Source of the DNA: Hexactinellida sp. DTS-2022
Lineage: Eukaryota; Porifera; Hexactinellida
DNA: 64,000 bases
Assembly: GCA_028753945.1 (NCBI GenBank)
Contig: JAPNXP010000010.1
Location: 1,429,042 to 1,493,041 of the forward strand
Direction: 5' to 3'
Shown here: one piece after another, positions 1 through 11,837 of the stretch
Position numbering within the stretch: the stretch's first letter is position 1
Layout: each line of letters starts with the position of its first letter
The notes under the pieces: model-generated
Told to the model about the DNA's origin: nothing
Database searches by the model: none
Seen by the model: only the letters and a program-made list of their open reading frames with translations
Translations under genes and position numbers: made by a program

Positions 1-151
1 AACGAAATCCGTTTATAATGATTTCGGTTACAACGAAATTCAACTTGTAATGAACTCTTTTAATCTCGAACTGCGGTTATACAAAACTCCGCTTATAACG
101 AAATGAAACAAAGGTCCCGAGCACTTCGTTATAACGGGAGTTGACTGTAGT
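1..151. mobile_element. Right half of a pogo/Tc1-type MITE
   Basis: The segment ends in a motif of the form CGTTATAACGGGAGTTGACTG followed by TA, and repeats related 'cgttataacgaa' blocks internally. This resembles the CAGT...GTTATAACGAA ends of pogo/Tigger-type elements elsewhere in the window. The left end lies outside the window, so the boundary and target duplication cannot be confirmed. No coding capacity is seen. Confidence 0.5.
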
Positions 152-284
152 TATTCTTAGTCAAAGTTATGCATAAGTTATAATAGTGTCTCCATACTAA
201 CTTCCGGGAAGTACACTAATTTACTATAATATGCGCAAGTTCATATAGTGCTAATTTTACTCAACTCTATTAGTGCTAGCAACT

Positions 285-2095
285 AATCGATTTAAATATT
301 TTTAATGTGCTTCTTCTAGTAAAAACGTTATATGTATAGTAGGGTCCTACTATAGTTTTTAAAATACTATAAGATGCACAGTTGTTCTAAAATCGTTCTG
401 TCGGACTTCCGGCCGGAACTCGCTTAACTAGACTATTAGGAATTGAAAATTCAAATTTTTATAGAATATAAGAATTTCCTGGAGATGTGCACCTCGAAGC
501 CCGTTTTCTCAATTTCGTTTTCGTTCGTCAGAAAAAACTAATCCCTTACACAAAATACGATTTTATAGAATAAATTTTTTCACCATGTTACGTACCTAGA
601 TCGGTTATTATCTTAGTATTGCTTCTTCTCGCCACTGGGAATCTAAAACAAAAAAGATCTTTCAAATCTGTAAAAAAGTGTTGAAAAAGTGTTGGGAAGT
701 ATACTGCAACCTTAAATCGAAATTTGTGTTCTTATCCAGTTACTCTTTTATAATTAGAATTATCAATTGAATATATAGAGGTTGTATTCTCCTAAGGAAG
801 TTCTTTCTATTTATCAATTAAAATGAATAGGTCGCTAACCAACTCGAGGTTTTATAACGATTATTTACATAAATCAGTCATCTTCTCCATATTGAAATTA
901 CTCTATAGTATACTGATACAATAGAACATATTATATAAGCCTACTATACTGCTTGATAATGACTGTTATTTGATTGATTGTAGTGAATATGTGTTCATAC
1001 AAGTGCAATTAAAACACTTGGTTATTTTACTGATGATGATGATGTCAATTCAATTATTAAAAAACCCCTCACAGACGGGATGGGAGTGTGCTCCTTCTGA
1101 TTACACTTCCCCAATGTTTAATTTAACTAGAATTTCAATTTTTCAAATTCCATTTCATCTTAGTGTAATACAATTTAATTAATGTTTGAATTGTGAAGAC
1201 TTCAAATGTTTAATTAAATTAATTAAAGATTAATTATACAAATAGAAATTATGAATACTTGCTAGTTAGTATTTACGTTACTATTTAGAATAATAGAATT
1301 GACATCATCATCAACTTGTAAAATATTCCAACTTCCAAGTGTTTTAATTGCACTTGTATGAAACACATATTCACTTACAAACCCAATCAATAACAGTCAT
1401 TATCTAGCAAATAGTAGGCTTATGTAATATGTTCTATTGTATTCAGTATACTATAGAGTAATTACAATATGGAGAAGATCGTTGATTTATGTAAATAATC
1501 GTTTATTAATAAAACGTAGAATTGATTAGCGACCTAATAATTTTAATAGATATATAGAAAGAACATCCTTAAGAGAATACAACCTCTATAATTTCAATAG
1601 ATAATTCGAATTATTAAAGAGTCACTGGACCAGAACACAAATTTCGATATAATTGACAAACAAAAGCGAAATTGGGAAATCGGGCTTCGAGGTGATCATC
1701 TCCAGGAAATTCTATATCTCCTGACCAAATGTGAAATCTCTATCCCTAATGGTTTTGTCAGACCATCGCGTACGGCCGGAAGTCCGACAGAGGTAAATTC
1801 AATAGTGTGCACTTATAGTATAAAACTATAGTAGGACCCTACTATAACGTTTTTTACTAGAAGAAGCACACTAAAAATAGTAACGTAAATACTACACGTA
1901 TTCCTATTTCTATTAGTAATTATTAATCTTTAAATAATTAACATTTGAAGTCTTCACAATTCAAACATGAATTAAATTTTATTAAACTAAGATGAAATGT
2001 AATTTAAACATTGTAATTCTAGTTAAATTAAACATTGGATGCGGCTTGTGCAACCAGAAGAAGCCATCCCGTCTTTGAGGGATTTTTATTATAGA
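285..2095. repeat. A-B-A'-B' composite inverted repeat
   Basis: Segment A (about 285-1056) is repeated as its reverse complement at about 1290-1873. Segment B (about 1057-1290) is repeated as its reverse complement at about 1874-2095. Matching landmarks include 'tagtagggtcctactata' near 340 with its inverse near 1840, the 'cggacttccggccg' block near 403 with its inverse near 1775, and 'cagacgggatgg' near 1072 with its inverse near 2066. A carries about 200 bp (515-705) that its inverted partner lacks. The arms are diverged. No protein is encoded; the 70-codon frame near 970 starts at TTG and is not credible. Confidence 0.7.
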
Positions 2096-2490
2096 TTTAA
2101 AATAATTACTCAATTTTACCCAAAATTTTAGTATCATTTAATTAGGAACTCAATAACCTTGAGTTAATGTTGAAATCAAGTCGATGGCTCTACTGATAAG
2201 GAAGATTTTATAGATTTAGTTTTTCTCTCTCTGACTTGTACTTTTTGAGATAACCTTCCCGGAAAAGGGTCAGTTGCTGGAGTTTTCTAAAAAAATTTAA
2301 GCCAAAGGAGTGGTGATTTTTTACCTCTAGATCGTAAAATTTCAAATAATTGACAGAATCAATTTTCCTTTCACATACATATACACATATACCAAGTCAA
2401 AGAAAAGTTAGGAGTCGCTTAAACAAGAATCAGTCATTTTTCATAATTTTACAATAATCTACAGGGTTAGTCCTAATTATGCCAAAAATC
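2096..2490. other. AT-rich spacer, nothing recognised
   Basis: No long frame, RNA gene or clear inverted repeat is visible. The last part leads into a diverged copy of the family R cassette. Confidence 0.4.
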
Positions 2491-2617
2491 TAAAATTGCA
2501 GCATATGCCGACGCATTTCCCTTTGGAGGCACTACATTTGGTGGTTGGCTAACTAGAAGTGCCTCCAAAGGCTAATACTTTCGGCACATGGTGCAATTTC
2601 GAATTTTTTAAGCCATG
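2491..2617. repeat. Long palindromic cassette, diverged copy
   Basis: This is the most diverged copy: left arm 'ctaaaattgcagcatatgcc', loop 'acatttggtggttggcta', right arm 'gtgcctccaaaggc'. It is followed by a type 1 tail. Confidence 0.6.
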
Positions 2618-3714
2618 CCATGAACGCCTCAAGGAGTTTAGACCCATTTATCAAGATTACACGACAAAGGAACGATTAATAAATTTGAAGTATATTTCTA
2701 TCTTAAACCATATGAAGAGCATCGAAATGAATTATCATTGAATAGGAACTTAAGGACGGGATATCAATTTGGATCCATTGACTAAGCTGCAACTATATTC
2801 AAACTCGGGATGTGACCTCAAGCATTGAAATCACGTTTCCCAGGCAACAGAGGAATGTGGTAACATTCCATATTTGATTCTGAGATGTTTTATGTAAATT
2901 ACTCCTAGATGGGTTAGTCACAGCAATTTATTTTAAAAAGCGAAATTGAACATTTTACATGTGTTGAAAGTCTTGGCATATTTTGGCTATTAGACAATAT
3001 GGACGTCATTTCGACCAAGGTGAACCTCAAAAATATGCGTCTTGTACATGACCACCTTTATAAAATCAATTACATAAATAGAAGCACCCTGGATTACTTA
3101 TTTCGAAGAATAATTGAATTGCATATATTTAGTTGACTATACTAACCAATCCCTGGTCCAGAAATTTGAGTGAGTGCCATTGCCTTATGTATAGAATGCT
3201 ATGCGTCAGTATATTAATAGTGCAAGAGTATTCTTGCAGAAGGAAATATACTCACATAATCTGTCGTTGTTTTGGAATATTATCTTAGTTTTCAATTAAG
3301 AAATAGAAGCCTACTCGATCTCACAAGTTGAATGAATAAAATTATTACAAGTTGAAACAATATAATTAGATTTAACACTTCCTATCAATGAACGGAAGTA
3401 TTAGTAAACAAAGGAAATTAACAACTCAATTATGGCAAAAGCGAAGCCCAATATGAAAATTTGGATTCACCCATCAGACGCAGAATTTTGTTGTGAATCC
3501 TATGGTCATATAAAAAAGGAGGGTTTAGTATAAAATATTTGGGATATGGCCCATACAAATTCTAAAAGGTGTCAAAATGTCTCCCAAAAATTGAAATTTA
3601 AAATTTGGGCCACGAGACGCACATTAATGAACAACCAGACACCTATCCTGTAATTTTCAGACATTTGGCACTTACAGTCCAGGCTAGGGAGGCGACACGA
3701 AGGAAAAAAAAAAA

Positions 3715-3833
3715 ATCCAAAATTGCAGCCTGTGCCGACGCATGTTCCTTTGGTGGCACTATATTTTGGTGGTGGTTTATTGATAGTGCCTCCAAAGGAA
3801 CATGCTGTCGGCACAGCTGCAATTTTTGGATTT
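3715..3833. repeat. Long palindromic cassette
   Basis: Arms of about 48 bp (from 'aatccaaaattgcagc' through 'tgttcctttggtggcactat', and the inverse) flank a roughly 20-bp loop 'attttggtggtggtttattg'. The transcript could fold into a long hairpin. It is followed by a type 1 tail. Confidence 0.8.
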
Positions 3834-4551
3834 TTTTTCGCCAAGTCATCAACGCCTCAAGGTGTCAAGAACCATATGTTAATTGGTCCGAGTCATAAGG
3901 AACGGTAGATAAATTAGAAGTTTGTTTCTATCATAAACCATCTTGAGTGTAATGCCATTCATTCATTATGTATTGATGATAAATTATATTATTACTTATT
4001 TATTTTAGCAATGTTATCCACGGTGAGTGAGTTAAGTCAACAAATTCCTTATATTATATTATTATATTTAATCCATTGTATAGTAATGCTACAATTAAAT
4101 AGAAGCCAGCTGGAATTTATAAGTTAAATCAATATAATTATCGCGAGTTGAATCAATAGAGTAAGATTTAACAAGTTAAATCAATAAAATTATTACAAGT
4201 TGAAACAATAGAATTAGATTTAACAGTTTTACTGAATCTGAAGTGTGAGGAATTACAGGAGATTGGCACCCCAATTATAGTACAAACCTAGGCTAAGTTG
4301 AACATTTGCGAATTGCCAAAAGGTGTAGAATTTAATTCTCTATCCGTATATGTAAATTTATCAAGCTAACTATTAATTATTTAATGCTATGAGCCATAAT
4401 TAGTTTAAATAGGTGTTAAAATTATTTGATCAAAAATAGTAACCCCAGGTGCAAATTAGACGGTCACTCCGCAACTACATGCCAAATTTCAGCCCTTAAT
4501 GTATACAGGTGTGGCCAGGGCACCTGCTACGGAGAAATGAAAATAAATAAA

Positions 4552-4670
4552 AATCCAAAATTGCATCCTGTGCCGACGCATGTTCCTTGGGTGGCACTAT
4601 ATTTTGTTGGTGGTTTATTGATAGTGCCTCCAATGGAACATGCTGTCGGCACAGGATGCAATTTTGGATT
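4552..4670. repeat. Long palindromic cassette
   Basis: Same arms and loop as the copy at 3715, with 'ttgcatcctgtgccgacg' in the left arm and its compensating inverse 'acaggatgca' in the right arm. Matched changes in both arms suggest arm conversion or selection for pairing. It is followed by a type 2 tail. Confidence 0.8.
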
Positions 4671-6015
4671 TTTTTTTCGCCAAGTCATCATCACTATAAA
4701 GGTGTTAAATCATTTCAAAAAGGTGTTACAGAAGGCATCGACCCTTAGAGTGGTGGAAGTTTCGTTTTAGTTCACTTCCTTTTAGCGATATTCAAGTTTG
4801 AGTAGAATATAACAACTGATGACTCAGCATTTTTTATGTGAGTGTTGGGTCATCATCCAACATGAACTAACCCATTTTTAATATCGAATTAACAAAATTG
4901 TAAAAACACATTTTTTTAACGATGTCATCATCACCTCAAGGTGTCAAGACCCACTTGTATAGGTGGCACGTGCCATAAGGACCAATTGATAAATTGAAAG
5001 TTTGTTTCTATCTTCTATGATCTCTGAGATTTATGATATTTAATTAATTAGTATATATAATTATTAATATTATTTATAATTTAACACCAATTTCAATGTC
5101 AACTTATATTTATTAAGTTTAATTATTTTGTCATAAATAATAAATAAATTAATTTGTCCATCAAATTTCAATTCCGCACACTCGATAACCCCTAATAAAC
5201 AAATTGGAAGCATCTATATAAGTCATATACTGACTGAATTAATTATAATTAATTACGTCAGTATATTAACAGTGCAATAATATTAACGCAGAAGTAAATA
5301 TAATCACATAATCTGTCGTTGTTGTGGTATGTAAAATCTAAACGGTTCTATCATAAACCATCTTTAGTTTAATGCCATTCATTCATTACTTATTGATAAT
5401 AAATTAAATAATTAGTTATTTATTTTAGCAATGTTATCCACGGTGATTTGAGTTTAGTCAACAAATTCCTTATATCATTATATTTTATTTAATCCATTGT
5501 ATAGTAATACTACAATTAAATAGAAGCCAGCTGGAATTTATAAGTTGAATCAATATATTTATCTCAAGTTGAAACAATAGAGTAAGATTTAACAAGTTAA
5601 ATCAATATAATTATTACAAGTTGAAACAATAGAATTAGATTTAACACTTTTACTGAAATTGAAGTGTGAGTAAACAAAGAAATTTCAAACCCCATTTATG
5701 GCAGAAATTAAACATATTTTTGAAAATATTCCTCTCCCATCAGACGCAGAATTTTATGGTGAATCCAAATGTTAAATAAAATTTGGGGGTTTAGTAAAAC
5801 ATATTTTGAGTTAAGGACCAAACAAATTTTGAAAGGTGTTAAAGATGTGTCAAAAATTTGTCAATAAAAAATTGTAACCCCAGGTGCAAATCAGACGTCG
5901 ACTCCGAACCAACTAACCAAGTTTTAGCCCTCTATGTATATAGGTGTGGCCAGGGCACCTGCTACGGAGAAATAAAAATAATAAAATAAAAAATAAAAAA
6001 TAAAAATAAAAAAAA

Positions 6016-6132
6016 AATCCAAAATTGCAGACTGTGCCGACCATGTTCCTTTGGTGGCACTATATTTTGTTGTTTGTTTATTGATAGTGCCTCCAAAGGA
6101 ACATGCTATCGGCACAGTCTGCAATTTTGGAT
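6016..6132. repeat. Long palindromic cassette
   Basis: Same cassette, preceded by an A-rich tract (about 5968-6016). The left arm reads 'gcagactgtgccgacc' and the right arm 'cggcacagtctgc', again a matched change. It is followed by a type 1 tail. Confidence 0.8.
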
Positions 6133-6881
6133 TTTTTTTCGCCCAGTCATCAACGCCTCAAGGTGTCAAAATCCATTTGTTAATTGGTCCGAGTCACAAG
6201 GAATGGTAGATAAATTTGAAGTTTGTTTCTATCGTAAACCATCTATAGTTTACTGCCATTCATTCATTATACATATATCGATAATAAATTATATTATTAG
6301 TTATTTATTTTTGCAATGTTATCCACGGTTAAGTTTAATTAAGTCAACAAATTCCTTATATTATAATATTTTATTTAATCCATTGTATAGTAATACTACA
6401 ATTAAATAGAAGCCAGCTGGAATTTATAAGTTAAATCAATATAATTATCGCAAGTTGAATCACTAGAGTAGGATTTAACAAGTTAAATCAATATAATTAT
6501 TACAAGTTGAAACAATGGAATTAGATTTCACAGTTTTACTGAAATTGAAGTGTGAGTAAACAAAGAAATTTCAACCCCCATTTATGGCAGAAATTGACCC
6601 CTTTATTGAAATATTTTTTTCCCATCAGACGCAGAATTTTATGGCGAATCCAAATGTGAAATAAAATTTGCGGGTTTAGTAAAACAATTTTTGAGTTATG
6701 GACCAGACAAAATTTGAAAGGTGTTAAAGATGTGTCAAAAATTTGTTTATAAAATATTGTAACCCCAGGTGCAAATCAGACGTCGACTCCGAACCAACAT
6801 TCCAAGTTTTAGCCCTCTATGTATATAGGTGTGGCCAGGGCACCTGCTACGGAGAAATAAAAATAATAAAAATAAAAATAA

Positions 6882-7050
6882 AGGCAGTAAGATTAGAACT
6901 GGGCCACTATACTATAGTATAGTCGGCACAGTAATAAAGGCAGTAAGATTAGAACTGGGCCACTATACTATAGTATAGTCGGCACAGTAAAAATAAAGGC
7001 AGTAAGATTAGAACTGGGCCACTATACTATAGTATAGTCGGCACAGTAAT
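6882..7050. repeat. Three tandem mini-hairpin units
   Basis: Three roughly 55-60 bp units of the form 'aaaggcagtaagattagaa' + 'ctgggccactatactata' + 'gtatagtcggcacagta'. The core 'actatactatagtatagt' is a perfect palindrome. The units lie at the same head/tail junction of family R that elsewhere holds the long cassette, and here they directly precede one. Confidence 0.85.
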
Positions 7051-7055
7051 AAAAA

Positions 7056-7172
7056 AATCCAAAATTGCAGCTGTGCCGACGCATGTTCCTTTGGTGGCAC
7101 TATATTTTGGTGGTGGTTTATTGATAGTGCCTCCAATGGGACATGCTGTCAGCACAGCTGCAATTTTGGATT
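7056..7172. repeat. Long palindromic cassette
   Basis: Same cassette, immediately downstream of the mini-hairpin trio. It is followed by a type 2 tail. Confidence 0.8.
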
Positions 7173-8261
7173 TTTTTTCGCCATGTCATCATCACTATGA
7201 AGGTGTTAAAATATATCAAAAGGTGTTACAGAAGGCATCGACCCTTAGAGTGGCGGAAGTTTCCATTTAGTTCACTTCATTTTAGAGATATTCAAGTTTG
7301 AGTAGAATATAATAGCTGATGACTCAGCATTTTTTATGTGAGTGTTGGGTCTTCACCCAACTTCAAATAACCCATTTTACATATCGAATTCACAAAATTG
7401 TAAAAATACATTTTTTTGACGATGTCATCATCACCTCAAGGTGTCAAGACTCACTTGTATAGGTGGTACGTGGCATAAGGACCAATTGATAAATTGAAAG
7501 TTTGTTTCTATCTTGTATCATCTCTGAGATTAATGAAATTTAGCTAATTAGTATAAATATTTAATTAATAAATTAATAATTTAACATCATTATTATGTAC
7601 AGAAAAATAAATAATGTTCAATTATTTGCACTTATTATTAATTTAAATCGAATTTCACTATCATATTTGAATTCCACGCACTCGATAACCCCAATAATCT
7701 AATTGGAACCGTCTCTATAAGTTAAACACAAAGCGAATTAATTAGAATTAAATATGTCATGTATCCATTGTTCAAGAATATTCTAAGTAGAAATAAATAT
7801 AATCACATAATCTGTCGTTGTTATGAAATATATAATCTTAGTTTTCAATTAGAAAATAGAAGCCTACTCGATCTCGCAAGTGGAATCAATATAATTATTA
7901 CAAGTTGAAACAATAGTATTAGATTTAACACTTTCAATTGAACTGAAGTGTTAGTAAACAAAGGAAACTTGCAACTCAATTGTGGCACAAATGGAACCCA
8001 ATTTAAAAATTCGTGCACTGTGAAAAGGTGTAGAATTAGATTCTCTATCGAATGCATATAAATTTAATATTCTCGCACTATTTATTGTGCTTTTTCTAAC
8101 ATTAAACAGGTGTAAAATGTGTCCAAAAAAGTGTTATAAAAAATCGTGACCCCAGGTGCACATCTGTAACCCATGAGACACATATCCTGAAAATTTGGGC
8201 TCTTAGTTAGTAAAACTCTGTTCTGTGGAGTGGCTACGGATAAATAATAATAACTAACCAA

Positions 8262-8505
8262 AGCACTAAGACCAATACTGGGCCACTATACTATAGTATA
8301 GTCGGCACAGTAATAAAGGCAGTGATTCCAATACTGGGCCACTATACTATAGTATAGTCGGCACAGTAAAAACTAAGCCAGTGATTTAAATACTGGGCCA
8401 CTATACTAGATTACTAGTCTATACTATAGTCGGCATAGTAATAATAATAAAGGCAGGCATTTCAATACTGGGCCACTATACTACAGTATAGTGGGCACAG
8501 TAAAA
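8262..8505. repeat. Four mini-hairpin units
   Basis: Four units with the 'actgggccactatacta...tagtcggcacagta' core lie behind a family R head (8020-8260). The third has an expanded core (ctagattactagtctatac). Downstream sequence is not family R, so the repeat stops at the hairpins. Confidence 0.8.
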
Positions 8506-9024
8506 ACCTGTTTTTGGCCTATAGTGACGTAAAAGGTCACGAAATTGACCGAATCGAATTTTTCGTTCACATTTGGATAGATAGCATGTCAAAGTATAGT
8601 TAAGAAAACCTTAACAAGATATAATCATAATTAATGATTTTCTGGCAATAGAGTACAGAGTCTCCATAATTAATGTAAATCTTCTATTAAATTTTCAGAT
8701 TATTATCTCCTAGACAGTGCGAATTATGTGTTATTTAGTGAATTTTCGCGCTTCTAAAATTGTGATAATTTCATAATAACTTGGTGAGGTGTGATAAATT
8801 TAGTGAAACCTAAACTTGTTGTCGGGTGCAAAAAGTTACCACCATATGCCAAAAATCAGTTTGAAAACCGTCCCGTTTCTTCAATCAACTTGGTACATAC
8901 AAACAAACAAAAAATATATATACGATAAAAGAATCGAAGTGTTAAAATAGGAATAGTGTATTTGATGGCATGGGATAATCAATCTTTCGAGTATAAGCAC
9001 ATCAGATATATCACTAATAAGGTA
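8506..9024. other. Unassigned AT-rich spacer
   Basis: No frame over 60 codons with recognisable similarity and no clear repeat boundary is visible. Confidence 0.35.
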
Positions 9025-9182
9025 CAGTAGTGTTCGCCTAATAGCAATATTGCTCTATTAGCAAGTTACTTTTTGTCCCCAAGCGAGCATTTAATGTTAA
9101 ATTTGTTCCTCTAATAGCAAGTTCGCCTATTAGCAAGGAAATTTCGTGTAAAATGCGACTTGCTATTAGGCGAACACCACTG
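9025..9182. mobile_element. Pogo/Tc1-type MITE
   Basis: The ends are inverted repeats: CAGTAGTGTTCGCCTAATAG at the left and the inverse of CAGTGGTGTTCGCCTAATAG at the right. The element is flanked by TA on both sides, the 2-bp duplication expected of Tc1/mariner/pogo insertions. It is 158 bp and non-coding. Confidence 0.8.
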
Positions 9183-9249
9183 TAGTATACTAATTATTAA
9201 GGAGTTTGATTCAAGGTTAAGAGATGAGCATCATGTTCGCAAGCTTATA

Positions 9250-9690
9250 GGTTTTGTAAAGGAGTTGTAAAAAAGTCGATGTCCTGTGTAAAGTATATTG
9301 CCGGGTTGTTTCGCGAAAGCTCTGCCAGAATCCGGGTTTCGGGTTCAGTGGCGGTTCGGGTGGAAGTAGTAAATCGGGGAGAGAGGAGGATTTTCCAAGA
9401 CAAATTAGGGATAACTTATTACCGTATTACATCGTTTGGTGCTTGAGAAATCGATGGTTATGGGTACGTTGGTTTAGATTGCGAGAGGTGGCGCCAGTTT
9501 GTCCTATGTAGACGGTCAGGTGGTGGGGTGCAAATATGGCATAGACACATCAGTACATCATGCAAGGGATAGTCGGATGATTAAGGTCGGTCGGAAAGAA
9601 AATATGATAAGATTGACAGACCCCACAACGGTCTGGGCAGGTGGTAAATTGAGAAAGGGCTGAAGGATTGAGGTAAGCTAGCGGAGCCAT
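9250..9690 (-). pseudogene. Penelope-like retroelement GIY-YIG endonuclease relic
   Basis: Read on the minus strand, one frame gives a cysteine cluster (CPDRCGVC) followed about 40 residues later by VYAIFAPHH and VYIGQTG, then an Arg-rich stretch with His residues. That order, a CX2-4C linker before a GIY-YIG nuclease domain, is typical of the C-terminal endonuclease of Penelope-like elements. One stop interrupts the frame just before the VYAI segment and others follow about 28 codons after the YIG motif. No reverse transcriptase is visible upstream in this orientation, so this is a truncated dead fragment. Family assignment rests on motif order only. Confidence 0.65.
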
Positions 9691-10726
9691 CGGTATTATT
9701 GGGATAAGTCTAAAGGGTCGAATGGACCTCCGGCCCTAGCTTGTATTTAAAGCAAATAGCTTTAAAAATGTTATGCTAGTTGTATTTAAGTATTGTGAAA
9801 TGTAACGAAAAATTAATGAAATGTATACATTCTCACTACCTTCGTCACGTTTTTTTGTAATTTTATAATAAATAGTACGGTCTGTCCCATTCGTAATCTT
9901 TCTCCCAATTGGAATCGTTACGTAAGTACGCGTTCGAAGGCCTAATACACAGGTTGAATATATCATGAGAAATCATATAGGAATTAATTTAACAGCCCGC
10001 TAGCATATGTACAAATTACCTCCACCGTTGTATAGAGTGACATTTAGCATTTTCTACAATATAGCATTGTAGCAGAGCAGGGAATCCCACCTGTTTAGCT
10101 GTGGCCCCCTAAGCAGTATATTATATCCGTGGACCCATAGACTACTATATAATACAGATGGGAAAGCGGCCGACCAACGAACAAAAGAGAGGCCAGTTTC
10201 TGATTTTCACTCTAATACACTCTACGCTTATAGAAGTTGTGAATAAAATTAATTAGAAAATACTAACCCAGTAAGCAACGGAATATTATATTGATGCTAA
10301 TTTGAATGACAATTTTATAGATAAGCTAGTGGTTGTTGTCCGTGTGTAGTATACAGATTCCAAATATTGTAAATTAAGGAACTGTACAACTCCTTGGAAC
10401 AGGTGGAAACAGTTATTGTATTGATTGATAATAATTGGATACGAATAGACAACAATGGAATGATCAAAAATGTAAGGCTAGACAGACGGAACCAAAATAA
10501 AGATTAGATGAATGAATTTAGTCTCGAGCAATGAAATCACAGTCTCAGTTGAGGATTTCTATAATGCACGTTTAACAATTGACAGAGATACTAAAATCAA
10601 TTCATACCATTGAATAATATCTGCCAATCCACCATACTGGGACAACCCTCGAATTTAATTATTGGTCAAAAATAATTTCTTAGATATTCAAACTTGTTCC
10701 TTGAAACAGTATTCCCCACTCTCCTA
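9691..10726. other. Unassigned spacer
   Basis: No supported gene. Around 10080-10160 a G/C-richer stretch contains 'gtggccccctaagcag' and 'gtggacccatagactac', which may be MITE debris. From about 10440 to 10600 there is weak resemblance to the MULE-derived repeat copies at 17945 and 24596. Confidence 0.3.
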
Positions 10727-10800
10727 CAGTGGCGGCGTTTCTAGGGGGGGGGAGGGGTCTCCCTGATTTTTAGCTTGCCCCATTTCCCCCCCACACTTTT
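10727..10800. mobile_element. Left end of a hAT-type MITE
   Basis: The sequence begins CAGTGGCGGCG followed by a G tract, matching the ends of the complete hAT MITEs at 12190 and 12639. No matching right end or 8-bp duplication was found, so it is treated as a fragment. Confidence 0.4.
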
Positions 10801-11144
10801 TTAAAGGCTCAATACTTAAAACACTAAATCAAGCCATCCGTGACAATGTGACACATTTATGTTTAAAAGATTCTCTATCGCTTCGTCCCCTCGTGTAAGG
10901 AATCCTTGTACATTTATACTACTCTAGCCTAGAGATTGCATTAATGTGGTCAATGTAGAATGCATGGCAAGATTTACCTTAATGTTATTTACGTAGATTT
11001 AATAAGGTTGACATAAATCAAATTTATCACTCTGGAAAGGAGAATACATTGAATTATATAGACTGTACAGGGAATCCCTTTAGCTTGAATAGGAACACAA
11101 ATTTACACAAAACAAAATGCTACATATTGAGGGTCCCAACTAAA

Positions 11145-11330
11145 CAAAGGAACATGCTGTCGGCACAGCTGCAATTTTGGATTTTTTTTCGCCATGTCAT
11201 CAACGCCTCAAGGTGTCAAGAACCATTTGTTAATTGGTCCGAGTCACAAGGAACGGTAGATAAATTTGAAGTTTGTTTCTATCATAAACCATGTTGAGTT
11301 TAATGCCATTCATTCATTATGCATTGGTAA
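11145..11330 (+). repeat. Family R fragment with half a cassette
   Basis: The right arm of the long cassette (11145-11182) joins a type 1 tail. The left arm and head are missing. The tail is split by the hAT MITE at 11347 and resumes at 11763. Confidence 0.7.
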
Positions 11331-11346
11331 TGAATTATATCATTAG

Positions 11347-11762
11347 CAGGGATGGTAACAGCCAAGCTGTTAACAGCAAATGAAAATCGAAGCTGTTAAC
11401 AGCTTGATGCTGACCAATGCAATAATTGAAATATTATAATATAATCATATAGTTTCATTTTCACTGTTATGTAAATACGATATGCAATTCGAATCCAAAC
11501 ATTTTTGAGAATAACTTTCTTTGCTTGTCCCTCTGCCTTAATTTTATGATACAATTATTGAATTTGAACAGCTTTGAATTGGCTGTTAACAGCTAGAATT
11601 GTCTGTTAACAGCTCACATTGGCTGTTAACAGCTTAAATAAGACTTAAATGCAGTTAAGGTTAATGCCAATTGGAGACGAATTCTTAGCTGTTAACAGCT
11701 AATAGTTAGCTGTTAACAGCAAACAGCCAAAATGGCTGTTAACAGCAGATTCACCACCCTTG
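11347..11762. mobile_element. hAT MITE packed with CTGTTAACAG palindromes
   Basis: The ends are CAGGGATGGT and the inverse of CAAGGGTGGT, flanked by ATCATTAG and ATTATTAG (8-bp duplication, one mismatch). The insertion splits family R at a point where uninterrupted copies read '...attatattattagttattt'. The 416-bp element holds eight copies of the 10-bp palindrome CTGTTAACAG, two near the left end and six in the right half. It is non-coding. Confidence 0.85.
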
Positions 11763-11837
11763 ATTATTAGTTATTTATTTTAGCAATGTATCCACGGTGA
11801 GTTCATTTAACTCAACAAATTCCTTATTAATGTGCCG

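Larger units (their letters stand above)
2491..8505 (+). repeat. Family R complex repeat, partly tandem dimeric
   Basis: Copies of a complex AT-rich repeat lie head to tail. The head includes 'cccatcagacgcagaatttt', 'aaccccaggtgcaaat' and 'ggccagggcacc...acggagaaa'. The tail includes 'gcctcaaggtgtcaag', 'gttatccacggtgag' and 'gaagccagctggaattta'. A palindromic cassette lies at the head/tail junction. Cassettes at 3715, 4552, 6016 and 7056 are followed alternately by tail type 1 (cgcctcaaggtgtc) and type 2 (catcactataaaggtgtt, 'gatgactcagcattttttat'). That gives a dimer period of about 2.3-2.5 kb repeated twice. Short frames that recur here only read through the cassette and are not genes. Confidence 0.75.

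Noticed and set aside
3572..7270. Recurring small frames with HVPLVALYFGGGLLIVPP-like peptides (also at 23660, 24365, 26088 and 30656)
   Set aside because: They read through the palindromic cassette in either direction and appear on both strands. Conservation follows from repeat identity, not from protein selection.
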